A DNA stretch of 64,000 nucleotides from assembly GCA_902628195.1 (NCBI GenBank), contig CACOLY010000001.1, forward strand, positions 1 to 64,000, given 5' to 3'. This document shows, piece after piece, positions 43,339 through 52,124 of this stretch. Position 1 is the stretch's first letter. Every line of letters begins with the position of its first letter. Origin of the DNA: an uncultured Pelagibacteraceae bacterium (GTDB taxonomy: Bacteria > Pseudomonadota > Alphaproteobacteria > Pelagibacterales > Pelagibacteraceae). The position numbers and the translations under genes were made by a program. The notes below the pieces were generated by a model. The model had not been told where the DNA came from. It was given only the letters and a program-made list of their open reading frames with translations, and did not search any database.

Positions 43339-43848
43339 TTATCCTATTTTAATTGTATTAGAATTAACAAATTCATATTTAGGAATTTCCATATTTGTTG
43401 GCGCAGGACCTTTTCTTATTCTTCCTGATATATCATAGTGAGAACCATGACATGGACAAAACCAACCGTTGTAATCACCTTTTTGATCTAAGGGGACACA
43501 GCCAAGATGAGTGCACACCCCCAACATAACAAGCCACTCCGGATCTTTAGCTCTGTCTTGATCTTTCTCGGGATGTTTTAAATCCTCTAACTTTACTAAT
43601 CTAGCTTCAGCTATTTCCTCTTTAGTTCTTCTTCTAATAAAAACTGGTTTACCTCTCCACAAAACAGTTATTGTTTTACCTGGAGTTACAGTGCTTACAT
43701 CCACTTCTGTGCTTGCCAATGCTTTTACAGAGGCGTCTGGATTCATCTGATCTATCATAGGCCAAATTGTTGCGCCAACACCAACTGCCCCAACTGCATA
43801 TGTAGCTGTAAATAAAAAGTCTCTTCTGTTAGTTTTTTTTTCTGACAT
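43339..43848 (-). CDS. petA: Rieske iron-sulphur protein of the bc1 complex
   Basis: The Rieske 2Fe-2S protein transfers electrons from quinol to cytochrome c1. The 169 residues have a twin-arginine signal/anchor (NRRDFLF at 7-13, then a hydrophobic stretch) and both cluster boxes: CTHLGC (112-117) and CPCHGSH (131-137). It is first in the pet operon. About 90 AT-rich bases separate it from divergent trmL, which must hold both promoters; a TATAAT at 43906-43911 faces trmL. Confidence 0.97.
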   Translation of the reverse strand: MSEKKTNRRDFLFTATYAVGAVGVGATIWPMIDQMNPDASVKALASTEVDVSTVTPGKTITVLWRGKPVFIRRRTKEEIAEARLVKLEDLKHPEKDQDRAKDPEWLVMLGVCTHLGCVPLDQKGDYNGWFCPCHGSHYDISGRIRKGPAPTNMEIPKYEFVNSNTIKIG

Positions 43849-43939
43849 ATTAAATTATTTAAATATATTCAATATAGATTATTTCTACTTAAATATATGA
43901 TTTCATATAATATAAAATAGTAAATTTACTACTGTAAGA

Positions 43940-44413
43940 ATGACACAGAAATTGACAAATCAGAGGCCAAAAATTGCATTATTTGAACCAGATATTCCTC
44001 AGAATACTGCAGCGATAATCAGGACGTGTGCTTGTCTTGGGGCAAAATTAGAGATTATTAAGCCATGTGGCTTTTTAATAAGTGATAAGAGATTTAAAAG
44101 AGTGGTTATGGATTACATGAACCCTAATGAAATACAATTTTATGAAAGTTCAGACGATTTTTTTAAATCGAAAGAAAATCAGAGAATTGTGTTGATGACA
44201 ACTAAAGCTTCAGTATCCTACACTAGTTTTAAATTTAGTAAAAATGACACAATTTTATTTGGAAGAGAAAGTAGTGGCGTTCCAAATAAAGTACACAAAA
44301 TTGTTAAAAATAGATTAAAAATACCTATGAAAAAAAATATGCGATCACTTAATATAGCAACATCTGTTGCAATTATTTTAGCTGAAAGTTTAAAACAAAC
44401 AAAATTTATTTAA
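43940..44413 (+). CDS. trmL: TrmL, tRNA (cytidine/uridine-34 2'-O)-methyltransferase
   Basis: TrmL is a SPOUT-family enzyme that methylates the wobble ribose of leucine tRNAs. The 157 residues show LFEPDIPQNTAAIIRTCACLGAKLEII, IKPCGF, LFGRESSGVPNKVH and the knot motif IPMKKNMRSLNIATSVAI. Size and motifs are normal. hemF begins 1 nt after its stop. Confidence 0.95.
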   Translation: MTQKLTNQRPKIALFEPDIPQNTAAIIRTCACLGAKLEIIKPCGFLISDKRFKRVVMDYMNPNEIQFYESSDDFFKSKENQRIVLMTTKASVSYTSFKFSKNDTILFGRESSGVPNKVHKIVKNRLKIPMKKNMRSLNIATSVAIILAESLKQTKFI

Positions 44414-44414
44414 C

Positions 44415-45242
44415 ATGGAATTAGATATTAAAAAAGATCTGACAAGTGGTTGGTTCAAAACTTTGCAGAACTCTATTTGTAGTACTATCAGCAATCTTGA
44501 AAAAAATAAGATTAAATTTCAAATAACAACATGGAAAAGAAACAAAAAAAAAAATGAAGGTGGAGGTGAATACAGAATACTTAAAAATGGAAAAGTATTC
44601 GACAAAGTTGGTGTAAACTTTTCTGAAGTGTATGGTAAATTTCCAAAAAAATTTCAAAAAAATATTCCTGGCGCAAAAAATAATCCAAATTTTTGGGCAT
44701 CAGGGATTTCTGTTGTCATGCACATGAAAAACCCTTTAATTCCAGCAATGCATTTTAATACAAGATATATCTGCACTACTCAAGAATGGTTTGGTGGTGG
44801 TATGGACGTAACTCCATCTAAAAAAGATAATTTGGAAAAAAAAGAATTTCATAAAATTTTAAAAGATATGTGTAATCGCCATAATAAAAATTATTACCCT
44901 AAATATAAGAAATGGTGTGATACATATTTTTATCTATCTCATAGGAAAGAGCCTAGAGGAATTGGGGGCATTTTTTTTGATTACAAAAAAGATAACTTTG
45001 AAAAAGATTTTAAATTTGTCAGAGATCTCGGGGTGACATTCCAATTAATTTTCCAAAAAATTATAAATAAAAAAATAAAAAAAAAATGGACTTTAAAAGA
45101 TAAAGAAACACAATATGTTAAAAGAGGCAGATATGCAGAATTTAATTTATTGTATGATAGAGGAACAAAATTTGGATTACAAACTGGCGGTAATGTTGAG
45201 GGTATACTTATGTCATTACCACCATTAGCTAAATGGAAATGA
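44415..45242 (+). CDS. hemF: HemF, oxygen-dependent coproporphyrinogen III oxidase
   Basis: HemF performs the oxygen-requiring oxidative decarboxylation step of haem synthesis, indicating aerobic life. The 275 residues include the conserved WFGGGMDVTP, a HRKEPRGIGGIFFDY block and a final RYAEFNLLYDRGTKFGLQTGGNVEGILMSLPP, split here as RYAEFNLLYDRGT and FGLQTGGN. The protein is slightly short (E. coli about 299). It sits between trmL and greA with gaps of 1 nt. Confidence 0.96.
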   Translation: MELDIKKDLTSGWFKTLQNSICSTISNLEKNKIKFQITTWKRNKKKNEGGGEYRILKNGKVFDKVGVNFSEVYGKFPKKFQKNIPGAKNNPNFWASGISVVMHMKNPLIPAMHFNTRYICTTQEWFGGGMDVTPSKKDNLEKKEFHKILKDMCNRHNKNYYPKYKKWCDTYFYLSHRKEPRGIGGIFFDYKKDNFEKDFKFVRDLGVTFQLIFQKIINKKIKKKWTLKDKETQYVKRGRYAEFNLLYDRGTKFGLQTGGNVEGILMSLPPLAKWK

Positions 45243-45243
45243 T

Positions 45244-45720
45244 ATGGAGAAAGAACCTATTACATTAAAAGGATTAAAAAAATTAAAAGATGAGTTGATT
45301 TTTTTAAAAGAAAAAAAAAGACCAGAAATAGTTGCTGCTATAGCTGAAGCAAGATCTCATGGTGACCTAAAAGAAAATGCTGAATATCATGCTGCAAAAG
45401 AAGAGCAATCTCACAATGAAGGTAGAATAACTGAGATAAATGATATCATAGCTAGAGCAAATGTTGTTGATGTAACAAAATTAAATAATGAAGGTAAAGT
45501 AATATTTGGTTCAACTGTGTACTTAGAAAATTTAGATACAGGTGAAAAAATAGATTATCAAATTGTCGGTAAAGATGAGGCAGACCTTAAAAATAAATTA
45601 ATATATTTCCAATCACCTATTGGTAAGGGTTTAATCGGAAAAAATAAAAAAGATTTAGTTGAAATAATTACTCCCGCAGGAACTAAAAATTTTGAAATCA
45701 AAGACGTAAAGTACATTTAA
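45244..45720 (+). CDS. greA: GreA, transcript cleavage factor
   Basis: GreA rescues backtracked RNA polymerase by stimulating RNA cleavage. The 158 residues have the N-terminal coiled coil (RPEIVAAIAEARSHGDLKENAEYHAAKEEQ), with the acidic tip in GDLKENAEY, and the C-terminal FKBP-like domain (SPIGKGLIGKNKKD). Normal length. Its stop shares a TTAA with the cca stop on the opposite strand. Confidence 0.97.
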   Translation: MEKEPITLKGLKKLKDELIFLKEKKRPEIVAAIAEARSHGDLKENAEYHAAKEEQSHNEGRITEINDIIARANVVDVTKLNNEGKVIFGSTVYLENLDTGEKIDYQIVGKDEADLKNKLIYFQSPIGKGLIGKNKKDLVEIITPAGTKNFEIKDVKYI

Positions 45721-46991
45721 TTATTTATAATATTATCAACTTCATTATCGGAAATTTTAAAATTATTTTTTACCCATATATCCTCTATTTGTTTCAGCTT
45801 GTTTCCTAATATTTTACCTTCTGGTATTTTATATTTTGACATTAAAATATTCGCCTTAATAGGCATAATAGGAATTGATTTTTCTTTAAACAATTTTGTT
45901 AATTTAATTAAATGATTATCAAATTTTTTCGATTTGAATAATTTAAAATATAAAATATCAATCAAGGCTTCTTTACCTTTATAATAAAAAATACTATTCA
46001 AATTATTTTCATTAAATGCTTTGGATGTTAATTTTTCTTTATAAAATTCATCTATATTTTTTATTCTTTTTTGGTCTTTTTTTGAGATATTAAACTTATA
46101 AATGAAATAATCAGTATTATCAGTTTCATCAATTATCAATAAAGAAATTAGAAAAATAAAATCTACTTCTTGAATTATTTCATACAAAAATGAATTGATT
46201 TTTGAAAAAATATTAAAGTATTTTAACTCTGGAAAAATAATCTTAATAAATTCTAAACTTATTTTATCTTGAGATAGTTTAATAAGAGATTTTGAATTAA
46301 TCATTTTTCTTAATTCATCTAAAAGCCTCTCTTTTGATAGTTTTGAAACGCCATCAATATTCTTTTTTAAAGATTTGATAATTTCTGGCTTATGTTTCTG
46401 TTTTGAATAATTCAAAAAAAATCTAAAATATCTCAGTATTCTTAAATAATCTTCTTTTACTCTTGTTTCTGTATCGCCAATAAAATTAATTTTTCCTTTT
46501 TTTAAATCTTCTTTGCCATTATAGGGATCAAATAGATTACCCTCTTTGTCTGCATAAATTGAATTTATTGTAAAATCTCTCCTAGAAGCATCCTTTTTCC
46601 AATCCTGCGAAAATTTTACTTGAGCGTGACGCCCATCTGTAGAAACATCCTCTCTTAAACTTGTAATCTCAAATTTATAATTATCGATTAAGGCAGTAAT
46701 AGTTCCATGTTTAATTCCAATTTCATGAAAATTAATCTTGTTTCGACTCAATGCCTCACAAACTTGAATTGGCTCTAAGTTGGTTGCTAAATCAATATCA
46801 TCAATTTTTTCCATATTGATAATCTTTCTAATACATCCCCCAACATATCTAATTTCGCTTGATGAAGAATAAGAGTCTATAGCATCAAAAATTTTTAGTA
46901 TCGGGGTGTTAATTGATAGATCTTTTATATTTTTACTAATATAATTTAGATTGTTACTTCTTAAAAATAATTTATCTAATAAGTTTTTCAT
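45717..46991 (-). CDS. cca: CCA tRNA nucleotidyltransferase (poly(A) polymerase family)
   Basis: This class II nucleotidyltransferase adds or repairs the 3' CCA of tRNAs. The 424 residues have the head motif RYVGGCIRKI, the catalytic DIDLAT, the base/NTP template region RRDFTINSIYAD with DPYNGKEDL, and a helical body and tail (RILRYFRFFLNYS). The start codon is 3 nt after the 3' CCA of tRNA-Gln on the same strand, leaving no room for a ribosome-binding site after tRNA excision. No later ATG precedes the conserved head. Confidence 0.94.
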   Translation of the reverse strand: MKNLLDKLFLRSNNLNYISKNIKDLSINTPILKIFDAIDSYSSSSEIRYVGGCIRKIINMEKIDDIDLATNLEPIQVCEALSRNKINFHEIGIKHGTITALIDNYKFEITSLREDVSTDGRHAQVKFSQDWKKDASRRDFTINSIYADKEGNLFDPYNGKEDLKKGKINFIGDTETRVKEDYLRILRYFRFFLNYSKQKHKPEIIKSLKKNIDGVSKLSKERLLDELRKMINSKSLIKLSQDKISLEFIKIIFPELKYFNIFSKINSFLYEIIQEVDFIFLISLLIIDETDNTDYFIYKFNISKKDQKRIKNIDEFYKEKLTSKAFNENNLNSIFYYKGKEALIDILYFKLFKSKKFDNHLIKLTKLFKEKSIPIMPIKANILMSKYKIPEGKILGNKLKQIEDIWVKNNFKISDNEVDNIINN

Positions 46992-46994
46992 ATT

Positions 46995-47068
46995 TGGCTG
47001 GGGCGCTAGGATTCGAACCTAGGATGCAGGTACCAAAAACCCGTGCCTTACCGCTTGGCTACGCCCCA
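46995..47068 (-). tRNA. tRNA-Gln (anticodon TTG)
   Basis: This is a cloverleaf of 74 nt including an encoded CCA. The acceptor is TGGGGCG with CGCCCCA, keeping the U1-A72 pair and G73 discriminator typical of tRNA-Gln. The anticodon loop TTTTGGT gives TTG, and the T-arm has GGTTCGAATCC. The cca gene starts 3 nt downstream. Confidence 0.96.
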
Positions 47069-47100
47069 ATTATAATTTCGTATAACACAAAAAATGAAAT

Positions 47101-47943
47101 TTATATAGTTTTTGAACTTATACACCAGTATTTTTTATAATCTCTACGAAATTGTTTTTTAGCTTTGTCGCATTGTTTTTTTGAATGATAATAAGCAATA
47201 AATGCAGATCCCGAACCCGTCATTCTAACAAAAATTGGCTTTTCTAAATTACTCAAATATGAACGAATTCTTTTTAAAATCGAGTACTTATTAATGACAA
47301 TTTTTTCTAATGAATTTTGTGCTTCTTTTAAAAAATCTATATCAAACATTCTCTTTGATGGTCTATTGAATTTTACGTTATCAAACTTATTTACTTCAGA
47401 GAATATTTCTTTAGTTGAACAACCAAAATGTGGTTTAATAACCAATGTGTGCATTTTTTTACAATTTCTAAATCTTTTTATTAAATTTTTTGAGGTTAAA
47501 ATTGAATTACAGGTCTCTAAACCTAAAATAACATCGGATCCCACAAAACTCGCAATTTCTAAAATTTCTTTTTTATTTATCCTAATAAATTTTTTTTTAA
47601 TCAAATAATTCAAAATATTTGCAGCATTCATAGAGCCTCCACCCAAACCTGCTTTTTGAGGGATATTTTTGATAATTCTAATGTGAAATTTTTTACTGAT
47701 TAATTTTTTTTCATCTAAAATTTTAAATAATTTTGAAACTGTATTATTTGAATAAATATTTTTTGAAAATTTACCAGTAAAAGAAATAAGATTTTTTTTT
47801 GATTTAATCTCTTTAATTAAAATTAAATCATATAAATTTATATAAGTAATCAAACTTTCAATATTATGTAATTTACTTGATTTACTAATAATATTGAGAG
47901 CTAAATTAACTTTAGCAAATGATTTAATCTTACTAAAATTCAT
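47101..47943 (-). CDS. ispE: IspE, CDP-methylerythritol kinase
   Basis: IspE phosphorylates CDP-ME in the MEP pathway of isoprenoid synthesis, which also feeds carotenoid precursors. The 280 residues have the GHMP-kinase pattern: SFAKVNLALNI at the start, the ATP loop PQKAGLGGGSMNAA, and the C-terminal FVRMTGSGSAFIAYY. I start at the ATG at 47941-47943, giving MNFSKIKSFAKVN. A start nine codons earlier would overlap the TPR gene and adds nothing conserved. It follows the TPR gene by 4 nt. Confidence 0.94.
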   Translation of the reverse strand: MNFSKIKSFAKVNLALNIISKSSKLHNIESLITYINLYDLILIKEIKSKKNLISFTGKFSKNIYSNNTVSKLFKILDEKKLISKKFHIRIIKNIPQKAGLGGGSMNAANILNYLIKKKFIRINKKEILEIASFVGSDVILGLETCNSILTSKNLIKRFRNCKKMHTLVIKPHFGCSTKEIFSEVNKFDNVKFNRPSKRMFDIDFLKEAQNSLEKIVINKYSILKRIRSYLSNLEKPIFVRMTGSGSAFIAYYHSKKQCDKAKKQFRRDYKKYWCISSKTI

Positions 47944-47947
47944 AAAC

Positions 47948-49633
47948 TTATGAATTTTTTGGTCCTTCAAGTAATTTGATATTAATTTTTTTTATCATCT
48001 CTTCTTCAACATCTTTCATTTTAAGTACATTTTTCCAAAAATATCTTGCTTGAATTTTTTGGTTTAATTTCCACAATATGTCACCATAATGATCATTTAC
48101 TATTGGGTCATCTGGCATAAGCTCTACTGCTCTTCTCAAAAATTCTTCTGCTTTTGAATAATCGTCTATTAAGTAATAAGCCCATCCTATAGAGTCTATA
48201 ATATAAGGATCGTCTTCTGTAGAATTGTAGGCTAATTCTAACATTTCTATTGCTTTATCAATTTTATATTCTCTTTCTAGCCAAGAGTAAGCTAGATAAT
48301 TTAAAACATAAGCATCGCTTGGATCGAAACTTAAAGACTGTAATAAATCTTTATCAGAATTTATATAATCCCCATTTCTTTCATAACTACCTCCTCTCCT
48401 GTAAAGAAGATCTGACATAATATCTGAGTTGTCATCTAAATTATCAATAACCTTAGTGTAATATTCAATTGCCTTTTCATAATTTTTTGTTTTTTTATAA
48501 AAATTTGCTACGTCAAAAATTATTTTATTATTTGGTTTTTCTATCCTATTAAATTCTGAAATAATATAATCTAAGGATGCTTTTTGATTTTTTTGATTTG
48601 CAATTATTTGGGCTTCTTTCTTTAAACGAAACCAATAATAAAATTTATCTTTTTTTTTAAAATTATATAAAATTTTTTTTGATTTCATATAATCCTCATT
48701 AAGAAAATAGTTTTCTACTAATAAAGATAAATTGTATACGAATTTTGGATTTAAATAATTTGATAGATATAAATAAAAATTTGATTTTTCAAAATTTTCT
48801 TGGGATGAATAAAGATTAGAAATTAAAAATAAAAACTCACTTATAATATGATTATGATTTTGACACGAAAATATATTTTGAAATTTTTCATAATTACCAG
48901 ATTCTATCCAGCTTTTTCCTTGAGATAAAAGCAATGTTGAATTTAAATAGTCAAATTTAGATATTAACTTTTTTATCTCATTAAACTTATTTTTTTCGAT
49001 CAAGTAAGTTAAGTAAAAATATATATATCTTGAATAATCTGCGTCATTCTTATTTATGAGATTTGAGAAATAATTCTCAGTTTTGATATCATCTAAATAA
49101 CATTTTTGAAAAGTTTCTGTTATAATTGATAAATTTCCAAAATTTTTCTTTGCATTTAATAATTTTTTTTCTTTAAATACAAAAATGTATTCATTTAAAG
49201 TCTCTAATATTGCTGAATTAAATCTACCTTGTTCTGCAAAAGTGAAAGCAATTTTTAAATCTGTATATGCTTTTTCAATATTATTTTTCTTTAAACTATC
49301 TAAAACTAATAACAAATAAGCCTCAAAAAAATCTACATTCTTTTTATTTTTATTTTTTGAAACAACATTAATTGCTTGAGAAACTTTATTTTCTAAAACT
49401 AAAGCTGTTATATATCTTTTTAAATAGGGATCGTGCTGATTAAGCAAAACTTTGGATGAGTTAAAAAATTTAAGCGCATCTGTATTTTTTTTATTTTCAA
49501 ATGCAACTATTCCAGAGAAATAATTTGATAAATCTTTTGAATTAAAATTCTCTAAACTAGTGCTTTTAGAATAAGATATGCTTTGATAGAATAATGCAAT
49601 TATAAAAAAAAATTTTAAAATTTTTTTGAACAT
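47948..49633 (-). CDS. Periplasmic tetratricopeptide-repeat protein
   Basis: The 561-residue protein begins with a signal sequence (about 1-22; no lipobox cysteine). The C-terminal third contains clear TPR units, for example NYEKAIEYYTKVIDNLDDN, DYINSDKDLLQSLSFDPSDAYVLNYLAYSW and YSKAEEFLRRAVELMPDDPIVNDHYGDILW, broken here at residues ~395-530. The rest is helical and less regular. TPR proteins next to ispE occur in other alphaproteobacteria; a role in envelope assembly is a guess. The start lies 11 nt from the divergent UDG-like gene. Confidence 0.85.
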   Translation of the reverse strand: MFKKILKFFFIIALFYQSISYSKSTSLENFNSKDLSNYFSGIVAFENKKNTDALKFFNSSKVLLNQHDPYLKRYITALVLENKVSQAINVVSKNKNKKNVDFFEAYLLLVLDSLKKNNIEKAYTDLKIAFTFAEQGRFNSAILETLNEYIFVFKEKKLLNAKKNFGNLSIITETFQKCYLDDIKTENYFSNLINKNDADYSRYIYFYLTYLIEKNKFNEIKKLISKFDYLNSTLLLSQGKSWIESGNYEKFQNIFSCQNHNHIISEFLFLISNLYSSQENFEKSNFYLYLSNYLNPKFVYNLSLLVENYFLNEDYMKSKKILYNFKKKDKFYYWFRLKKEAQIIANQKNQKASLDYIISEFNRIEKPNNKIIFDVANFYKKTKNYEKAIEYYTKVIDNLDDNSDIMSDLLYRRGGSYERNGDYINSDKDLLQSLSFDPSDAYVLNYLAYSWLEREYKIDKAIEMLELAYNSTEDDPYIIDSIGWAYYLIDDYSKAEEFLRRAVELMPDDPIVNDHYGDILWKLNQKIQARYFWKNVLKMKDVEEEMIKKINIKLLEGPKNS

Positions 49634-49644
49634 AATTACACATT

Positions 49645-50367
49645 ATGACTAAAAAAGAGTTAAATCAAAATGCCAAATATGATCAAGAATTAACAAATAC
49701 CTTCGAAGATCAATTCAATTTTGTCAATAAACCAATAAATAGGTTCAAAATTTCTCATAATAGCAAAGCTCTAGAAATCCTAAATAAATCAGAAAGATTA
49801 TCGGAATTAAAAGAAGAGATAAGTTCAATTGAAAATTGTAATTTAAAAGATAATTCAAGCGATATTGTTTTGGGGGAAGGTAATATCAATAGTTCAATTA
49901 TGTTTATTGGGGAGACGCCTGGAGTGGAAGAGGAAAAATCAGGTAAAGTTTTTCAGGGAGAGGTGGGTGCACTTTTAAAAAAAATGTTAGCTGCAATAAA
50001 TATTAAAATAGAAAATGTATATTTATCATATTCAATAAATTTTAGACCACCTGATGACAGAAAGCCTGTTGCACAAGAAATTAAAAGATATTCAATATTT
50101 TTAAAAAAACATATTTCAATAATTAATCCAAAAATAATTGTTTTAATGGGCAGCACAGCAATGGAAGCCTTAGTTGGATTAAATAGCAAAATTACTCACG
50201 AAAGAGGAAAATGGAAAGAAATAATACTAAATAAAAAAACGTATCCAATTATGATTACATTTAATCCATCATATTTAATTAGATTTCCTGAGAACAAAAA
50301 ATTTTCTTGGGAAGACTTAAAAAAAATTAGACAAAAAATTAAAGATCTTAATATAAAAATTAAATGA
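49645..50367 (+). CDS. Family 4 uracil-DNA glycosylase-like protein lacking Fe-S ligands
   Basis: The 240 residues match family 4 uracil-DNA glycosylases in layout: motif GETPG (89-93, usual GEAPG/GEGPG), FRPPDDRKP, IIVLMGSTAMEAL and the second motif NPSYLIR (207-213, usual HPSYLLR). The family normally has four cysteines holding a 4Fe-4S cluster; this protein has one cysteine in total (Cys65). The motif His is Asn. Activity may therefore be altered. An N-terminal extension of about 55 residues is present, as in other alphaproteobacterial members from memory. rnhB overlaps its stop (ATGA). Confidence 0.82.
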   Translation: MTKKELNQNAKYDQELTNTFEDQFNFVNKPINRFKISHNSKALEILNKSERLSELKEEISSIENCNLKDNSSDIVLGEGNINSSIMFIGETPGVEEEKSGKVFQGEVGALLKKMLAAINIKIENVYLSYSINFRPPDDRKPVAQEIKRYSIFLKKHISIINPKIIVLMGSTAMEALVGLNSKITHERGKWKEIILNKKTYPIMITFNPSYLIRFPENKKFSWEDLKKIRQKIKDLNIKIK

Positions 50368-50924
50368 AAATTATTGCTGGTGTCGACGAAGTGGGACGAG
50401 GAAGCTTAATGGGACCTGTATATGCTGCAGCAGTGATATTAAATAAATCAATAAACAAAAAAATATTAAAAGATTCTAAAAAATTATCAAAATCTAGTCG
50501 AGAAATCTTAGCAAAATATATAAAAAAAAACTCTATATGGGCTATAGGTAAAGCTTCAGTCAAAGAAATTGAAAAAATAAATATATTTCACGCAAGTATG
50601 CTCGCTATGAAAAGAGCAATTATTAAGTTGAAAAAGAAGCCCTCTATCGTCTTAATAGATGGAAACAAATTGCCAAATTTAAAAAACTATAAACTTAACT
50701 CTGTGATCAAAGGAGATCAAAAAATACCATCAATTTCTGCAGCATCTATTATTGCAAAAGTTACACGTGATAAAATGATTTGCAATCTTGGAAAAAAATT
50801 TAAAGGTTATTCTTGGGATAAAAATTGTGGTTATGGAACTAAACAACATTTAAAAGCTATTAAAAATCTTGGAATAACATCCCATCATAGGAAAACTTTT
50901 TCACCGATTAATAAAATTAAATAG
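50364..50924 (+). CDS. rnhB: RnhB, ribonuclease HII
   Basis: RNase HII cuts RNA in RNA-DNA hybrids and removes single ribonucleotides from DNA. The 186 residues carry the catalytic GVDEVGRGSLMGPV, SMLAMKRAI, LIDGNKLPN and SAASIIAKVTRDKMI with the later catalytic acids. It is slightly shorter than E. coli RnhB (198). It overlaps the UDG-like gene by 4 nt; both act in removing wrong nucleotides. Confidence 0.96.
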   Translation: MKIIAGVDEVGRGSLMGPVYAAAVILNKSINKKILKDSKKLSKSSREILAKYIKKNSIWAIGKASVKEIEKINIFHASMLAMKRAIIKLKKKPSIVLIDGNKLPNLKNYKLNSVIKGDQKIPSISAASIIAKVTRDKMICNLGKKFKGYSWDKNCGYGTKQHLKAIKNLGITSHHRKTFSPINKIK

Positions 50925-50977
50925 GTTTCACGTAGAAACACAATATCTAGTTGCCTCAAAAAAATCTAACACAAATC

Positions 50978-51030
50978 GAATCTAAATAATTCAATCCTAG
51001 GTTGACCCATGAATCTTTTTGGAGTCTAAT
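50978..51030 (+). promoter_or_regulatory. ccrM promoter with three GANTC methylation sites
   Basis: TTGACC (51002-51007), a 17-nt spacer and TCTAAT (51025-51030) form a good sigma-70-like promoter about 14 nt before the ATG. GANTC sites, the CcrM target, lie at 50978-50982, 51011-51015 (in the spacer) and 51022-51026 (touching the -10). Confidence 0.7.
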
Positions 51031-51044
51031 TTATTTTTAGAAAA

Positions 51045-52124
51045 ATGAATTTAGATTTAAAAAATAAATTAATTAATGGAGATAGTTTAGAGGAACTGAA
51101 AAAAATTCCTGATGAGACGTTTGATTTAATTTTTGCTGACCCTCCCTACAACCTACAACTTAAAAGTGAATTAACAAGACCAGACAGATCAAAGGTTAGT
51201 GCGGTAAATGACAAATGGGATCAATTTGAAAATTTTAAAAAGTATGATGATTTTACTTATTCATGGTTAACTGAATGTAAAAGAATTTTAAAGAAAGATG
51301 GAGCTATCTGGGTAATTGGTAGTTATCACAATATTTTTAGAGTTGGTACAGCTATTCAAAATTTAGGTTTTTGGATTTTAAATGACGTCATTTGGAATAA
51401 AAGAAATCCTATGCCAAATTTCAGAGGAACACGTTTTACGAACGCCCATGAAACTTTAATTTGGGCATCTAAGTCCGAAAAATCAAAGTACACTTTTAAT
51501 TATCAATCCTTAAAGTGTTTTAATGATGATCTTCAAATGAGATCTGACTGGGAATTGCCAATTTGTAATGGTTCTGAAAGACTAAAAAAGAATGGTAAAA
51601 AAGTGCATTCTACACAAAAACCAGAGGCTTTACTTCACCGAATTTTATTAGCAACTTCAAATAAAAATGATTTAATTTTAGATCCTTTTTTAGGATCAGG
51701 AACAACAGCAACAGTTGCAAAAAAATTGGGTAGAAATTATTACGGAATTGAAAAAGAAAAAAACTATTTCAAAGCTGCAGTACAAAGATTACAAAAAACA
51801 AAACCTATAGAAGATCATTATTTAGATACTCTTAAGAACAATAGATCTAAACCAAGAATACCTTTTGGCTCATTAGTTGAATTGGGAATTATCAAACCAG
51901 GCACCACCATTTTTGATAACAAGAGGAAAATTACTGCAAAAATAATGGCTGACGGTAGTATCAAGCATGCTAAAACTGAAGGCTCAATTCATAAAGTGGC
52001 AGCTACAATTTTAGGTGCTGAAAGCTGTAACGGATGGACTTATTGGTATTTTAAGTTAGGTAATTCTTTTGTGCCAATAGATAATTTAAGACAAAAATTC
52101 CTTGTAAATAAAAGTTATCTATAA
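51045..52124 (+). CDS. ccrM: CcrM-type GANTC adenine DNA methyltransferase
   Basis: CcrM methylates the adenine of GANTC and is a cell-cycle regulator in alphaproteobacteria. The 359 residues are in beta-class order: DPPYNL (32-37) first, then the SAM-binding FLGSGTT (215-221). The extra C-terminal domain specific to CcrM is present (FGSLVELGIIKPGT, ADGSIKHAKTEGSIHKVAA, ESCNGWTYWYF). It is solitary: no restriction gene is nearby. Its end overlaps the convergent monooxygenase by 10 nt. Confidence 0.95.
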   Translation: MNLDLKNKLINGDSLEELKKIPDETFDLIFADPPYNLQLKSELTRPDRSKVSAVNDKWDQFENFKKYDDFTYSWLTECKRILKKDGAIWVIGSYHNIFRVGTAIQNLGFWILNDVIWNKRNPMPNFRGTRFTNAHETLIWASKSEKSKYTFNYQSLKCFNDDLQMRSDWELPICNGSERLKKNGKKVHSTQKPEALLHRILLATSNKNDLILDPFLGSGTTATVAKKLGRNYYGIEKEKNYFKAAVQRLQKTKPIEDHYLDTLKNNRSKPRIPFGSLVELGIIKPGTTIFDNKRKITAKIMADGSIKHAKTEGSIHKVAATILGAESCNGWTYWYFKLGNSFVPIDNLRQKFLVNKSYL

